A stretch of DNA of 64,000 nt from JABFRZ01 sp964631945 (GCA_964631945.1 CAZWAY010000024.1:14055-78054); one strand, 5' to 3'. Positions 37,036-49,853 are shown, counted from the first letter of the stretch. Notes: a model not told the origin generated them from the sequence alone. Numbers and translations: made by a program.

Positions 37036-38319
37036 TTGACGGATTCTCTCCCGCCGGTGCACCCTGGTCGCTTGCCCGCACCGAAGCCGACCATCCTGCA
37101 CGTCGACATGGACGCGTTCTACGCGTCGGTCGAGCTGCGCGACCGTCCCGAGCTGCGCGGCCAGCCCGTGGCGGTGGGGGGGCGTGCCGACCAGCGCGGG
37201 GTGATCGCGGCGGCGAGCTACGAGGCGCGCAAGTACGGCGTGCACTCGGCCATGCCGACGGCCCAGGCGCTGCGCCAGTGTCCCGGGCTGGTGCTGTTGC
37301 CGGCGGACTTCGACAAGTACACCGGCGCGAGCCAGGAGATCATGGGCATCTTCCAGCGCTACACGCCGCTGGTCGAGCCGCTCTCGCTGGACGAGGCCTT
37401 CCTGGACGTCGAGGGCTGCGAGCGCCTGCACGGCGATGCGCCGACCATCGGGCGCGCGCTCAAGGCCGACATCCTGCGCGAGACCGGGCTGGTGGCCTCG
37501 GTCGGTATCGCGCCCTCGAAGTTCCTGGCCAAGCTCGCGAGCGAGCTCGGCAAGCCCGACGGCTTCAAGGTCATCGAGGCGCACGAGATCCGGGCCGTGC
37601 TGGATCCGCTGCCCGTCTCGAAGATCTTCGGCGTGGGCGAGCGCACCGCCAAGCGCCTCGAGTCCCTGGGCGTCACCACCGTCTCGCAGCTCGCCTCGCG
37701 CCCGCGCGACGAGGTGATGAGCGAGTTCGGCGCCAGCGGGGCCTGGATCCACGACCTCGCGCACGGCATCGATCCGCGCCGCGTCAACCCGCGCCGCGAG
37801 GAGAAGTCGCACGGGCTCGAGCGCACCTTCGAGCGCGACATCAGCGCGCGCGAGGAGCTGCGCCTCGTGCTGTACGAATTCTGCGAGGAGGTCAGCCACG
37901 AACTGCGCCACCGCGGCCTGCGCGGACGGACGATCACGCTCAAGGCGCGCTACGCGAACTTCAAGACGCTGACGCGCTCGCGCACGCTCGACCTGCCGGT
38001 CAACCTGGGCAAGCGCATCTACGCCGTGGCGCGCGAGCTGCTCGAGCGGCTCCCGCCCGGGGCCTTGCGCCTGCTCGGCGTGCAGCTCTCGAACCTGAGC
38101 GACGTGCGCGCCCCGGTGCAGGCCAGCCTGTTCGGCGGGCTCGAGGCCAACCCGGGCGGGGTCACGGCCGAGGTCGAGGAGCAGAAGCTCGAGCGCACGA
38201 CCCAGGCGCTGGACAAGTTGCGCGCCCGCTTCGGGCCCGGGACGGTCGTGCCGGGCAGCCTGATGTCGCGGGCCGCGCTGCGGGTGCGCGCGCGCGAGGG
38301 CGAGGAGCCCGGCTCCTAG
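37036..38319 (+). CDS. dinB: DNA polymerase IV (Y family)
   Basis: The 427-residue translesion polymerase has ILHVDMDAFYASVEL with the first metal-binding Asp, the catalytic PLSLDEAFLDV, SVGIAPSKFLAKLASELGKP, a helix-hairpin-helix in FGVGERTAKRLESLGV, and the little-finger domain from about residue 245 (LERTFERD). The start is a TTG at 37036 with GGCGGAG eight bases upstream; GTG 37057 and TTG 37072 are alternatives. The C-terminal residues have no clear QLSLF-type clamp motif, although QASLFGG at about residue 357 resembles one. No LexA-type box was recognised upstream. Confidence 0.93.
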   Translation: MTDSLPPVHPGRLPAPKPTILHVDMDAFYASVELRDRPELRGQPVAVGGRADQRGVIAAASYEARKYGVHSAMPTAQALRQCPGLVLLPADFDKYTGASQEIMGIFQRYTPLVEPLSLDEAFLDVEGCERLHGDAPTIGRALKADILRETGLVASVGIAPSKFLAKLASELGKPDGFKVIEAHEIRAVLDPLPVSKIFGVGERTAKRLESLGVTTVSQLASRPRDEVMSEFGASGAWIHDLAHGIDPRRVNPRREEKSHGLERTFERDISAREELRLVLYEFCEEVSHELRHRGLRGRTITLKARYANFKTLTRSRTLDLPVNLGKRIYAVARELLERLPPGALRLLGVQLSNLSDVRAPVQASLFGGLEANPGGVTAEVEEQKLERTTQALDKLRARFGPGTVVPGSLMSRAALRVRAREGEEPGS

Positions 38320-38396
38320 GTCCGGCTTCCCGGGGACCGGTAAAGGCCTGCCGGGGCCGGGTCGATAGAGCGGGCAACCCCTTCCCACTCTCGACC

Positions 38397-39401
38397 ATGC
38401 AATCCGTAGACAAGCCCGATCGCGCCCCCGCCGCCCTGTCCGAGCTCGTGAAGAAGTGCGCGAGCCTGTGCCAGAGCGCCGAAGCAGCGCTGTCGCACCT
38501 GCCGGCCGAGCGCGAGACGTTCCTCTCGACCAACCTCGGCGACGTGCTGACGCAGCTCACGCTGGTGCTGCGCATGGTCGGCCAGGAGCCGGGCGAGGCC
38601 AAGCGCAAGGAGGAGCGCAAGAGCTTCCTGCGCAAGCTCTTCAACCGCAGCGTGGTGCAGGAGGATCATCCCTTCGACGCGCCGCGCTTCGACGTCTCGC
38701 ACCAGGGGTTGCAGGGCAACTCGAGCACGGTCTCGATGGCCGAGCTCCTGAGCTTCCTGTCCTTCGGCCGCAAGACCGGGGTGCTGTGGGTCGACACGCC
38801 CGAGGAGAACTTCCTGATCGGGATGGTCGAGGGCAAGGTCATGCACGCCACCAGCGACCACTCGCCCGAGGGCCTGCGCCTGGGCGAAGTCCTGGTCGGT
38901 CTGGGGTACCTGACGCGCCGCCAGCTGGAGCGCTTCGTCGAGAAGATGGGCGAGAACCGCGAGGCCGTCTCGGGCGAGGTCCTGGTCAAGAACGAGATGA
39001 TCACCGAGGACGAGCTGAAGATCGCGCTGCGCCAGCAGGTGCAACAGCTCGTGCGCCGGCTGCTCGCGGCCAAGACCGCGATCTTCCGCTTCCGCGAGGG
39101 CATGGAGGTCCTGCTCGCGCATCGCGTGAGCATCGACATGAACCACCTCCTGCTCGAGAGCGCGCGCGCGCAGGACGAGGCCAACCACGCCGAGCAGCGC
39201 AGCGGCAACGCGCTGAACTCGTGGGCCTCCTGGCAGGGCGAACTCTCGGCCGAGATCGCGGCGGTCACGGGCGAGCCGTGCGCCGTCCCGGAGCCGGGCA
39301 CGGGGCGGGAGCCGAGCGCGGACGGCGCCCTGGCGAGTTCTGCCGCCGGTGACTCCGCCGGGAGCCCGGCCAAGCCCGAGCGCCCGAGCCCGGGAGCCTG
39401 A
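38397..39401 (+). CDS. DUF4388 (PATAN-like) domain protein
   Basis: The 334-residue protein contains a DUF4388-like domain from about residue 110: VSMAELLSFLSFGRKTGVL, then an LIGMVEGKVMHA turn and LRLGEVLVGLGYLTRRQLE. This fold occurs in regulatory and signalling proteins of Myxococcota, Planctomycetota and Cyanobacteria. The N-terminal 100 residues are helical and charged; the last 60 are low-complexity Pro/Ala/Ser. There is no catalytic motif. It is a lone gene, 77 nt after dinB and convergent with an MscS gene. I infer a scaffold or signalling role only from the domain. Confidence 0.78.
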   Translation: MQSVDKPDRAPAALSELVKKCASLCQSAEAALSHLPAERETFLSTNLGDVLTQLTLVLRMVGQEPGEAKRKEERKSFLRKLFNRSVVQEDHPFDAPRFDVSHQGLQGNSSTVSMAELLSFLSFGRKTGVLWVDTPEENFLIGMVEGKVMHATSDHSPEGLRLGEVLVGLGYLTRRQLERFVEKMGENREAVSGEVLVKNEMITEDELKIALRQQVQQLVRRLLAAKTAIFRFREGMEVLLAHRVSIDMNHLLLESARAQDEANHAEQRSGNALNSWASWQGELSAEIAAVTGEPCAVPEPGTGREPSADGALASSAAGDSAGSPAKPERPSPGA

Positions 39402-39421
39402 GCTCGGGCTCGCGCTGCGGC

Positions 39422-40477
39422 CTACGCCGGGCGCGATCCGGCGCCGGTGAGCTGCACGACGCGCTGCGGGAAGGGGATCTCGATCTTCTCCAGGTCGTAG
39501 CGCGCCTTGAGGCGCTTGACGAGCTCGTGGATGACGATCCCGCGGTCGACGAACTGCTTCACGCGGAAGCTCAGCGCGAAGTGGATCGAGGACTCCCCGA
39601 AGGTGTGGAAGCGCACCAGCGGTTGCCAGTCCGGCACCGCTTCCGGGAGCGCGCGCACGACCTCGGCCGCGACCGCGCGCGTCACCGCCTCGACCTTCTC
39701 GAGGTCGGAGCCATAGGCCACGCCGAGCTGCAGGAGCACGGTCTGGGACGACTCCGGCATGGCGAAGTTCTTGGCGATCATCTCGACCAGGCGCGCGTTG
39801 GGCACGATCACCAGGTTGTTGAGCGGCTCGCGCAGTTGCGTGGCGCGCCAGCCGATGTCGACCACGAAGCCCTGGATGCCGTTCTCGAGCTCGACGAAGT
39901 CGCCGATGCGCACGGTCTTGGCCAGCGTGATGTGCAGACCGGCGAACAGGTTCGAGAGCGTCGGCTGCAACGCCAGTGCGACCGCCAGCGAGCCCACCCC
40001 CAGGGCGGTGAGCAGGGGCTTGATCTCGACCCCGAGGTTGTCGAGCACCAGCAACCCGCCGACCACCAGGATCAGCACGCGCAGCACGTTGCGCGTCAGG
40101 CTGGCCGAAACGAAGGCCGCCCCGGCCCGCCGGGTGGCGCGCTCGACCAGCGCCGTGCCCAGGTTGGCGGCCACGAACGAGAGCGACAGCATCAGGAGCG
40201 CCGCCGCCACGCGGTCCACCTTGGAATGGTGCACCGGGTCGAGCGGCGAGCCGCGCACCGCCAGCACGACCCCGGCCAGCACGAACCAGCCCGGGATGTG
40301 GTGCTGGACGGCACGCACGACCAGGTCGTCGAGATCGGTCTTCGTGCGCTGCGAGAGCTGCGCCATCTTGCGCACGAAGTAGCCCTTGAACAGCAGGCCC
40401 AGGGCCACCGCCACGGCCAGCACGATGGCCGGGCGGAACCAGGGCTGCAGGTCGGCGAGGGTCGGCAGGAAGCTCAT
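39422..40477 (-). CDS. MscS-family mechanosensitive channel
   Basis: The 351-residue protein has four to five N-terminal membrane segments; the pore-lining helix is in LLTALGVGSLAVALALQPTL, followed by FAGLHITLAKTVRIGDFVEL, the beta-domain entry that is typical of MscS. The cytoplasmic domain ends with KIEIPFPQRVV, a signature shared with the other MscS in this window (43436-44305). It lets solutes out under osmotic downshock. The start at 40477 precedes the first membrane helix. It lies downstream of the TetR gene (146 bp apart) on the same strand. Confidence 0.9.
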   Translation of the reverse strand: MSFLPTLADLQPWFRPAIVLAVAVALGLLFKGYFVRKMAQLSQRTKTDLDDLVVRAVQHHIPGWFVLAGVVLAVRGSPLDPVHHSKVDRVAAALLMLSLSFVAANLGTALVERATRRAGAAFVSASLTRNVLRVLILVVGGLLVLDNLGVEIKPLLTALGVGSLAVALALQPTLSNLFAGLHITLAKTVRIGDFVELENGIQGFVVDIGWRATQLREPLNNLVIVPNARLVEMIAKNFAMPESSQTVLLQLGVAYGSDLEKVEAVTRAVAAEVVRALPEAVPDWQPLVRFHTFGESSIHFALSFRVKQFVDRGIVIHELVKRLKARYDLEKIEIPFPQRVVQLTGAGSRPA

Positions 40478-40623
40478 CGGCGTCGTGTGGCGCGCCGTTC
40501 GCGTCGTCTCCGTGACGCGCCCTCTCTCGGGGCGCATCCGGCCGGCGGCAACAGCCGTGGAACGGTAGGGCCTCGCTCCCACGCCGACAAGGGCCCGCGC
40601 GCTCGGCTCCGCTCCGACCCGGC

Positions 40624-41370
40624 CTACTCGTCCCGTGCTCGCCGGGCGCGGCGCGCGCGTGCCGCCTGGGTGCGTGCGCTGCGGGCCGAGATCTCGAGCA
40701 TGGCTCCGGCGAGCGGCGGTGCCCAGGCTTCCCCGCTCTCGGCCAGCGCGCTCGAGTCCGGGTAGACCGAGGCCTGCACCGAGGCCGAGCCCGAGGCCAG
40801 TCCGAACAGGAGCGCCGCCAGCCCCCGCCGCCGCGCCGGCGTCCAGGCCTGCGCTTCGCCCTGCGCCAGGCATGCGGCCAGGTACTCCACGTGCAGGCGC
40901 AGCAGCGTGCGCAGCGGTCGCCAGGGGGGATGGTCGAACTTCAGCGCGCCGCGGACCTGGTGCAGGATGCGCATGAGGTCGGGGTTGCGCTCGAAGAACA
41001 CGAGGTGCGCCGTGAACATCTCGGCCAGCATGGCGGGCAGCTTGCGGTGTTCCTCCAGCCGCTCGCGCACGAAGGCCTGCAGCTCCAGCAATCCGTCCTT
41101 GGTGACCGCGTGCAGCAGGTCCTCCTTGCTGCTGAAGTGGAGGTAGAGCGTGCCCTTGGCCATGCCGGCGCCGTCCGTGATGTCCTCGATGCGCGATTCG
41201 TAGATGCCCTCGGAGCCGAACAGCCGGCGGCCGGCCAGGACCAGCTCGCGGCGCGTCGTGTTGCGGCGCACTTCCTGGCGTCCGGGCTGGGCGGAGGCCC
41301 GTGCGCCGTGCGCGGGCCGGGTCCGACGGTTCGAGGGCGGAGGGGCGGCGGGGGAGGTGCGTCGTGTCAT
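40624..41370 (-). CDS. TetR-family transcriptional regulator
   Basis: The 248-residue protein has a TetR DNA-binding domain at residues 38-90: RRELVLAGRRLFGSEGIYES and the recognition helix in GMAKGTLYLHFSSKEDLL. The remaining part is helical and would bind a ligand. The N-terminal 35 residues and the last 25 are Arg/Ala/Pro-rich and disordered-looking. It is encoded 53 nt downstream of acetoacetyl-CoA synthetase, and regulators of this family in such positions often control acyl-CoA metabolism. Whether it binds the inverted repeat at 48463-48476 is untested. Confidence 0.88.
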   Translation of the reverse strand: MTRRTSPAAPPPSNRRTRPAHGARASAQPGRQEVRRNTTRRELVLAGRRLFGSEGIYESRIEDITDGAGMAKGTLYLHFSSKEDLLHAVTKDGLLELQAFVRERLEEHRKLPAMLAEMFTAHLVFFERNPDLMRILHQVRGALKFDHPPWRPLRTLLRLHVEYLAACLAQGEAQAWTPARRRGLAALLFGLASGSASVQASVYPDSSALAESGEAWAPPLAGAMLEISARSARTQAARARRARRARDE

Positions 41371-41423
41371 GGAGGAGGGGAGGTCGTGTCGTGGGGCGCT
41401 CTGCTTGGCGGAGGAGCGCCGCG

Positions 41424-43352
<1,929 letters not shown>

Positions 43353-43435
43353 CGGCCGCGCGCGCCTCTCCATGCGCCGTCCCGAGCATCCCGCGCGGGT
43401 ACACTCGCCGCGCCCCGCCCGGCCCGCCCGCGCCC

Positions 43436-44305
43436 ATGAAACTGGACAGACTGATCGAGATCGCCAACTACCCGCTCTTCCACCTGGGCTCGGCGGCGGT
43501 CTCGCTGGCGACCCTGGTCCAGCTCGTGCTGGTCCTGTTCGGCGCGATCCTGGCGGCGCGCACCGCGAGCGCCATGCTGCGCACCCGGGTGCTCGCGCGC
43601 ACCTCGCTGGATCCGGGGCAGCAGTACTCCATCGCGCGCATCGCGGGCTACATCGTGGCGCTGGTCGGCCTGCTGGTCGGCCTCAGCATGGTCGGGATCG
43701 ACCTGACCTCGCTCACCGTCCTGGTCGGCGCCCTGGGCGTGGGCGTGGGCTTCGGCCTCCAGAACGTGGTCAACAACTTCGTCAGCGGGCTGATCATCCT
43801 GTTCGAGCGCCCCTTCCAGCTCGGGCACCGGGTCGAGGTCGGCGGGACCGTCGGCCGCGTGGCGCTGATCGGTGCCCGTAGCACCACGATCGTCACCAAC
43901 GACAACATCGCGATGGTCGTCCCGAACTCCAAGTTCATCGAGGAGAACGTGATCAACTGGAGCCTGGGCGGCGATCGGCGCGTGCGCTTCCGGCTGTCGG
44001 TCGGGGTGAGCTACGGCAGCGACCCGCGCGAGGTCGAGCGCCTGCTGCTGGAGGTGGCGCGCAGCGGCCCGGACGTGCTGCAGGACCCGGCCCCCGCGGT
44101 GGTCTTCATGGGCTTCGGCGAGAGCTCGCTCGACTTCGAGCTGCGCGTGTGGACCGACACGCTGTTCGAGCGCCCGAGCGTGTTCAGGAGTCCGCTCTAC
44201 TTCGCGATCTGGGAGAGCTTCAAGCGCCACGGGATCGAGATCCCCTTCCCGCAGCGCGACCTGCACGTCAAGGGACCGCTGCAGGTCACCCTGCCGCAGC
44301 GCTAG
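43436..44305 (+). CDS. MscS-family mechanosensitive channel, short form
   Basis: The 289-residue protein has three membrane segments, the pore helix region TSLTVLVGALGVGVGFGLQN with the glycine and alanine spacing of MscS, then FVSGLIILFERPFQLGHRVE and VVPNSKFIEENVINWS. The domain ends at IEIPFPQRDLHV. It resembles E. coli MscS in size. It stands alone on the plus strand, with 83 bp to the divergent acetoacetyl-CoA synthetase gene. Confidence 0.92.
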   Translation: MKLDRLIEIANYPLFHLGSAAVSLATLVQLVLVLFGAILAARTASAMLRTRVLARTSLDPGQQYSIARIAGYIVALVGLLVGLSMVGIDLTSLTVLVGALGVGVGFGLQNVVNNFVSGLIILFERPFQLGHRVEVGGTVGRVALIGARSTTIVTNDNIAMVVPNSKFIEENVINWSLGGDRRVRFRLSVGVSYGSDPREVERLLLEVARSGPDVLQDPAPAVVFMGFGESSLDFELRVWTDTLFERPSVFRSPLYFAIWESFKRHGIEIPFPQRDLHVKGPLQVTLPQR

Positions 44306-44355
44306 CGCCCGGGCGCGCGCGGTCCGGCCGGGGACGCCACGACTCGGCGCGGCGC

Positions 44356-45672
44356 TCACGCCTGGCCCGCCTCCGCGGGTGACCCCGGACGGAGCCCGCT
44401 CCAGCGTTCCACGGCCGCGGCCCCGACCGCGTCGCCCCACACGTTCACCGCGGTGCGGAAGCGGTCGAGGATCCAGTCGATCGACAGCAACAGGCCGATG
44501 CCCTCGACCGGCAGACCGACCGCGTCCAGCACGAGCACCATGGTGACCAGCCCCGCCTGCGGGATCGCGGCCGCACCGATGGCCGCCAGCGTGGCGGTCA
44601 CGGCCACCAGCGCGAGCTGGGCCGCGCCCAGCTCGATGCCCAGCGACTGCGCGATGAACACGACCGCCACGGCCTCGTACAGCGCGGTGCCGTCCATGTT
44701 GACGGTGGCCCCGATCGGCAGCACGAAGTCGGCCGCGCGCGCCGAAACGCCGTTGCGCTCGACCACGCCGCGGCGCGTGATCGCCAGCGTGGCGGCCGAG
44801 GAGGCCGTGCCGAAGGCGGTCACCAGGGCCTCGCTCATCCCGGCCGCGTAGCGCGTGGCGCGGCGCCGCGCGCTGAACCACAGGATCAGCGGCAGCGTCA
44901 GGCCGGCGTGCACGGCCAGTCCGAGCATCACCGTCAGCGCATAGCTGCCGAGCCGGCGCAGCTCCTCCCAGGCGGCGGCGCCGCCCCCGGCCTGGCCCAG
45001 GCGATCGGCCACGAGGCCCGCGATGCCGAGCGGCGCCAGCCACACGATCCAGCGCACCAGCACGAACAGGGTCTCGTTGGCCGCGCGCAGGATCGCCACC
45101 AGCGGTCGGCCGCGCTCGCCGATGGTGAGCAGCGCGGCGCCGAACAGCAGGCTGAACACGATCAGGCCCAGCACGTTGCCGGGCTGGAACGCGCCGTCGG
45201 CCCCGTGCTGGTGCGCGGCGGCCTCGAACAGGTTGGGTGGGAACAGGCTCTGCACGAGGTCCTGCAGCGCTTCGAGCGCGGACTTCTGCGCGACCGGGCC
45301 GGGCGCCGCCGGCGGGGCGTGACCGACGCCCGGCGCCAGCGTGGTCACCAGGAACAGCCCCGTGAGCACGGCCAGGATCGTGGTGATCAGGAAGTAGGCC
45401 GTGGTCGCGCCGGCCAGGCGCAGGATGCGTCCGGCCGAGCCGACCTCCAGCACCGCCACGATCACGCTGCTCGCGATCAGCGGCACGATCAGGGCCTTCA
45501 GCAGGTTCAGGAACACCGTGCCGGTCAGGCCGACCCCGACCACGAAGAGCCCGTGGGGCTCGCTCTGCCACCAGGAGCCCAGCGTGGTCCCGAGCAGGAT
45601 CCCGAGCAGGCCGCCGAGCCCCATCAGGCCCGAGAGCAACCAGGGACGGGGCCGGCGCGCGGAGCCGCTCAC
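44356..45672 (-). CDS. SDF-family dicarboxylate/amino acid:cation symporter
   Basis: The 438-residue membrane protein has the SDF features: NLLKALIVPLIASSVIVAV, the serine-rich re-entrant loop TAFGTASSAATLAITRRGV and the helix motif VNMDGTALYEAVAVVFIAQ (substrate and Na+ binding), then QAGLVTMVLVLDAVGLP. The serine string is TASSAATLAI where SSSAATLP is common. It would import glutamate, aspartate or a related acid. The GTG start overlaps the aminotransferase stop (GTGA), so uptake and amino acid metabolism are coupled in one operon. Confidence 0.9.
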   Translation of the reverse strand: MSGSARRPRPWLLSGLMGLGGLLGILLGTTLGSWWQSEPHGLFVVGVGLTGTVFLNLLKALIVPLIASSVIVAVLEVGSAGRILRLAGATTAYFLITTILAVLTGLFLVTTLAPGVGHAPPAAPGPVAQKSALEALQDLVQSLFPPNLFEAAAHQHGADGAFQPGNVLGLIVFSLLFGAALLTIGERGRPLVAILRAANETLFVLVRWIVWLAPLGIAGLVADRLGQAGGGAAAWEELRRLGSYALTVMLGLAVHAGLTLPLILWFSARRRATRYAAGMSEALVTAFGTASSAATLAITRRGVVERNGVSARAADFVLPIGATVNMDGTALYEAVAVVFIAQSLGIELGAAQLALVAVTATLAAIGAAAIPQAGLVTMVLVLDAVGLPVEGIGLLLSIDWILDRFRTAVNVWGDAVGAAAVERWSGLRPGSPAEAGQA

Positions 45673-46997
45673 GAGGCGGGTTCCGGCACGCTTTCGCGCG
45701 CGCGTGCCACGGGTACGGGGCGGCCCTCCAGCCAGGCCGTCAGGCGTCGCACGCCGTCCAGCACGGCTCCGCAGTGCGTCTCGAGGAAGGCCGCCGAGAC
45801 GGGCTCGTCGGCCGGGCGGGTCTCGAGCGCGGCCATGGCCTTGGCGCCGTCGAAGTCGACCAGCGCCAGGCGCACGGTCCACTCGTCCTCGCCGCGCCCG
45901 AAGCACGAGCCCGGCAGGAAGGCCACGCCGGCCTGCTCGAGCACGCGCTCGCACAGCTCGCGACTGGTGTGGATGCCGCGCTGCTCGAAGCTCGCGGCGT
46001 GTCGCGCGAAGTCGGGGAACAGGTAGAACGCGCCCGCCGGTTCCAGCACGTCGGCCCCGGCCTCCCGCAGGAGCCGCGCGCAGGTGCTCATCAGTGCGGA
46101 CAGGATGCGGCGCGCCAGCCACAGGTAGCGCTCGATCTGCATCCCGCCGCGGAAGGCGCGCACGGCGGCGTACTGGATCGGCGCGCTGGTCGAGGTGTAG
46201 GTCTCGCTGGCCACCGCGGCCATGGCCTCCAGCAACCAGCGCAGATCGCGCGGGAAGGTGAAGGTCCCGAGCCGCCAGCCGCCCGCGCCGCACCACTTGC
46301 TGAGGCCGCCCGAGACCAGCGTGCCCTCGGGGTAGGCGCGCGCGATCGAGACGTGCTCGCCGCGGAAGTGCAGCTCGCCGTAGATCTCGTCCGAGAGCAC
46401 CAGCACGCCGTAGCGCCGCGCGACGTCCGCCAGGCGCGCGAGCTCGTCGGCCTCGTAGGTGCCACCGGTCGGGTTGCTCGGGTAGTTGAGGATCACGATG
46501 CGCGGGCGCTTCGGATCGCGCCGGCACAGCGCCTCGAGGTCCTCCGGCGCGAGCTTCCAGCCGCTGGCCTTCGAGCACGGGAGCAGCGACACGCGCCGCC
46601 CGATGATCTGCGCCTGGGGCGCATAGGAGACCCAGGCGGGGGTCGGGATGACCAGCTCGCCGTAGTACACGAGCTGCAGCAGGAACATCAGCTCCTTCGA
46701 GCCCGGCCCGATCAGCACGTCCTCCTCGGAGGCCGCCATTCCGGTGCGCCGGCGGTGGTACTCGGCCACGGCGCCGCGCAGCTCGGCCAGGCCCCGGACC
46801 GGCAGGTACTCCTTGCGCGAGGCGTGCGTGCGCAGGCTCTCGACCACGGGTGCCGGCACCGGGAAGGGCGACTGGCCGAGGCCCAGGCGCGCGATCGCGC
46901 GGCCCGAGCGGATCAGTTCCTGGCTGTGCTCGTGGATCGCGACCGTGGCCGAGAGCCCGAGGCCGCGCACGTTCAGGTTGAGGGGCTCGGAGGACAT
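45669..46997 (-). CDS. class I/II PLP-dependent aminotransferase
   Basis: The 442-residue fold-type I enzyme shows IVILNYPSNPTGGTYEADEL, LSDEIYGELHF, the Schiff-base lysine in VSGGLSKWCGAGGWRLGTF, and a late PGSCFGRGEDEWTVRLAL. The motif GLSKWCGAGGWR is of the aspartate aminotransferase type. Substrates are not readable. The ATG at 46997 is 4 nt after the stop of the KamA-family gene, and its stop overlaps the symporter start. This order (mutase, aminotransferase, symporter) suggests that an amino acid is imported or made and then transaminated. Confidence 0.9.
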   Translation of the reverse strand: MSSEPLNLNVRGLGLSATVAIHEHSQELIRSGRAIARLGLGQSPFPVPAPVVESLRTHASRKEYLPVRGLAELRGAVAEYHRRRTGMAASEEDVLIGPGSKELMFLLQLVYYGELVIPTPAWVSYAPQAQIIGRRVSLLPCSKASGWKLAPEDLEALCRRDPKRPRIVILNYPSNPTGGTYEADELARLADVARRYGVLVLSDEIYGELHFRGEHVSIARAYPEGTLVSGGLSKWCGAGGWRLGTFTFPRDLRWLLEAMAAVASETYTSTSAPIQYAAVRAFRGGMQIERYLWLARRILSALMSTCARLLREAGADVLEPAGAFYLFPDFARHAASFEQRGIHTSRELCERVLEQAGVAFLPGSCFGRGEDEWTVRLALVDFDGAKAMAALETRPADEPVSAAFLETHCGAVLDGVRRLTAWLEGRPVPVARARESVPEPAS

Positions 46998-47001
46998 GGG
47001 C

Positions 47002-48408
<1,407 letters not shown>

Positions 48409-48462
48409 GTCCCAAGGCCTCCCTTCTGGTTCTCGGCCCGCCTGCAAGCTCCGGTAAATAAC

Positions 48463-48476
48463 TGACTAGCCAGTCA
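48463..48476. promoter_or_regulatory. inverted repeat over the kamA-family promoter, candidate operator
   Basis: TGACTAGCCAGTCA is an inverted repeat (TGACT and AGTCA arms around a 4-nt centre) that starts at the downstream edge of the -10 box. TetR-family regulators bind sites of this look; the only TetR gene in the window is at 40624-41370. Assignment is by pattern only. Confidence 0.5.
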
Positions 48477-48504
48477 TTATGTCGGTCGATGCGCTCGGTG
48501 GCAA
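48476..48504 (-). promoter_or_regulatory. sigma-70-type promoter of the kamA-family operon
   Basis: On the minus strand TTGCCA (48499-48504) and CATAAT (48476-48481) are exactly 17 nt apart, the best promoter match in the window. The expected transcript would start about 60 nt before the ATG at 48408. Confidence 0.7.
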
Positions 48505-48538
48505 GCACGAAAAATGCGCCACTCCCCTGGGAAACGAA

Positions 48539-48572
48539 CGAGCCCCGGCGACCGTGGGGCCGTCGGGGCTCG
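48539..48572 (-). terminator. hairpin terminator after the ferredoxin gene
   Basis: CGAGCCCCGGCG (48539-48550) pairs with CGTCGGGGCTCG (48561-48572) with one mismatch across a 10-nt loop, 24 nt after the ferredoxin stop on the minus strand. Further along the transcript the minus strand has CGTTCGTTTCC and then a TTTTT tract at 48508-48516. Confidence 0.6.
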
Positions 48573-48596
48573 GGTGCGGGTGCGGGTGCGCGTGCC

Positions 48597-49766
48597 CTAG
48601 TGGTTGTCCGTGACGTAGTGCATGAAGCTCATGCCGATGTCCTCGAACTGGTGCTGGCGCGGGACCTCGATCGCGTCCTTGATGCAGACCTGCTCGCACA
48701 GCTTGCAGGACACGCAGTTCTTGTCGATCACGTAGGCGATCTGCGAGGTCTGGGGCAGCGGCTGGCCGGGCTCGACCTTCACGCCCTCGGCCGGGCGCAT
48801 CTCCAGCGCCTCGAACGGGCACACGTCCACGCAGAACTCGCAGCCGGTGCACATCTCCTCGTGCACCACGGCCTTGGGGATCTGCTTGGCCTTGATGCGC
48901 GCCACGGTCACGTCGCGGTTGTCGTCGATGGCGTCGAAGGGACAGTAGACCCCGCACACCGAGCAGTTGATGCACAGGTCGGGATCGATGTAGAAGATCT
49001 CGCCGCTGGTGATCGCGTTGGTCGGGCAGACGCGCTCGCAGATCGTGCAGGCCGTGCACTTGTCGGTGATGAAGTGCGACTTCCACTGCCAGGTCTCCTG
49101 CACGACCGGGTCGGTGAACAGCGCGATCTCGAGCTTGCCGCGAGCGTCGTGGCGCGTGGCCATGCCGATGAAGTCGTGCTCGAGCTCGAGCGAGTTGACG
49201 AACTGCGCCGGGAAGGAACGGGTGGTGTGCGTCAGCGAGCGCACCTTGGGCTCGGTCAGCCAGCCGGCGACGAGCAGCGTGCGCCCGGTGAGCTGCACGT
49301 GGCTGCGGTACAGCGGCATCTGCTCGGGCAGGCCGTACTTGAAGCGGTTCTGCACGGCCGGGACGCGCGTCGGGAACTGGTAGGTGACCATCACCAATCC
49401 CTCGCGCTGTTCGATCGCGAAGTCGCGCCCGTAGCGCCGGTCGCGCTCGACCACGTCCTCCTCGACCCCCCGCCAGCGCGCCCACTCGAGCTCCCAGCCC
49501 GGCACCTCCTCGAGCTTCCCGACCTCTTCCGCCGGCGGTAGCTCGCCCGAGAACTTGATCGCGCTGGTCGGACACACGTCCACGACCGTGCGCGCGTTGT
49601 ACATGTCCCAGGGGTGCGTCTCGTGGGCGTGCGCCTTCTGGTCGCCGCCCATGTAGAAGACCTCGGGGAAGTCCTGGCAGCAGGCATCGCAGGCGATGCA
49701 GAGCTCCGGGATGACCCAGAACTTCTCCGCGGTCTTGACGGTCTCCTGGATCGCGCTGTCGGCCAT
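48597..49766 (-). CDS. multi-cluster [4Fe-4S] ferredoxin protein
   Basis: The 389-residue protein has five cysteine groups that fit [4Fe-4S] binding. The N-terminal pair is CIACDACCQDFPEVF with VDVCPTSAI after an insertion; the other four are CTACTICERVCP, CINCSVCGVYCP, CTGCEFCVDVCP and CVSCKLCEQVCI. Between residues 80 and 240 lies a Cys-free region without known domain (LVMVTYQFPTRVPAVQNRF). It has no signal peptide. It would carry electrons for an unknown partner. A promoter (49826-49853) and a symmetric site (49884-49898) precede it, and a terminator follows, so it is probably a single-gene transcript. Confidence 0.85.
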   Translation of the reverse strand: MADSAIQETVKTAEKFWVIPELCIACDACCQDFPEVFYMGGDQKAHAHETHPWDMYNARTVVDVCPTSAIKFSGELPPAEEVGKLEEVPGWELEWARWRGVEEDVVERDRRYGRDFAIEQREGLVMVTYQFPTRVPAVQNRFKYGLPEQMPLYRSHVQLTGRTLLVAGWLTEPKVRSLTHTTRSFPAQFVNSLELEHDFIGMATRHDARGKLEIALFTDPVVQETWQWKSHFITDKCTACTICERVCPTNAITSGEIFYIDPDLCINCSVCGVYCPFDAIDDNRDVTVARIKAKQIPKAVVHEEMCTGCEFCVDVCPFEALEMRPAEGVKVEPGQPLPQTSQIAYVIDKNCVSCKLCEQVCIKDAIEVPRQHQFEDIGMSFMHYVTDNH

Positions 49767-49825
49767 GGGTGGATCGATTCGGGGGTGCCCGGAAGGCTGC
49801 CGTGCGGGAGAGCTTCGGCCGTCGA

Positions 49826-49853
49826 AGGATACCGGCAGGAGCCGGGCCTTCAA
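49826..49853 (-). promoter_or_regulatory. predicted promoter of the ferredoxin gene
   Basis: On the minus strand TTGAAG (49848-49853) and TATCCT (49826-49831) are 16 nt apart, about 60 nt before the ATG at 49766. Confidence 0.45.
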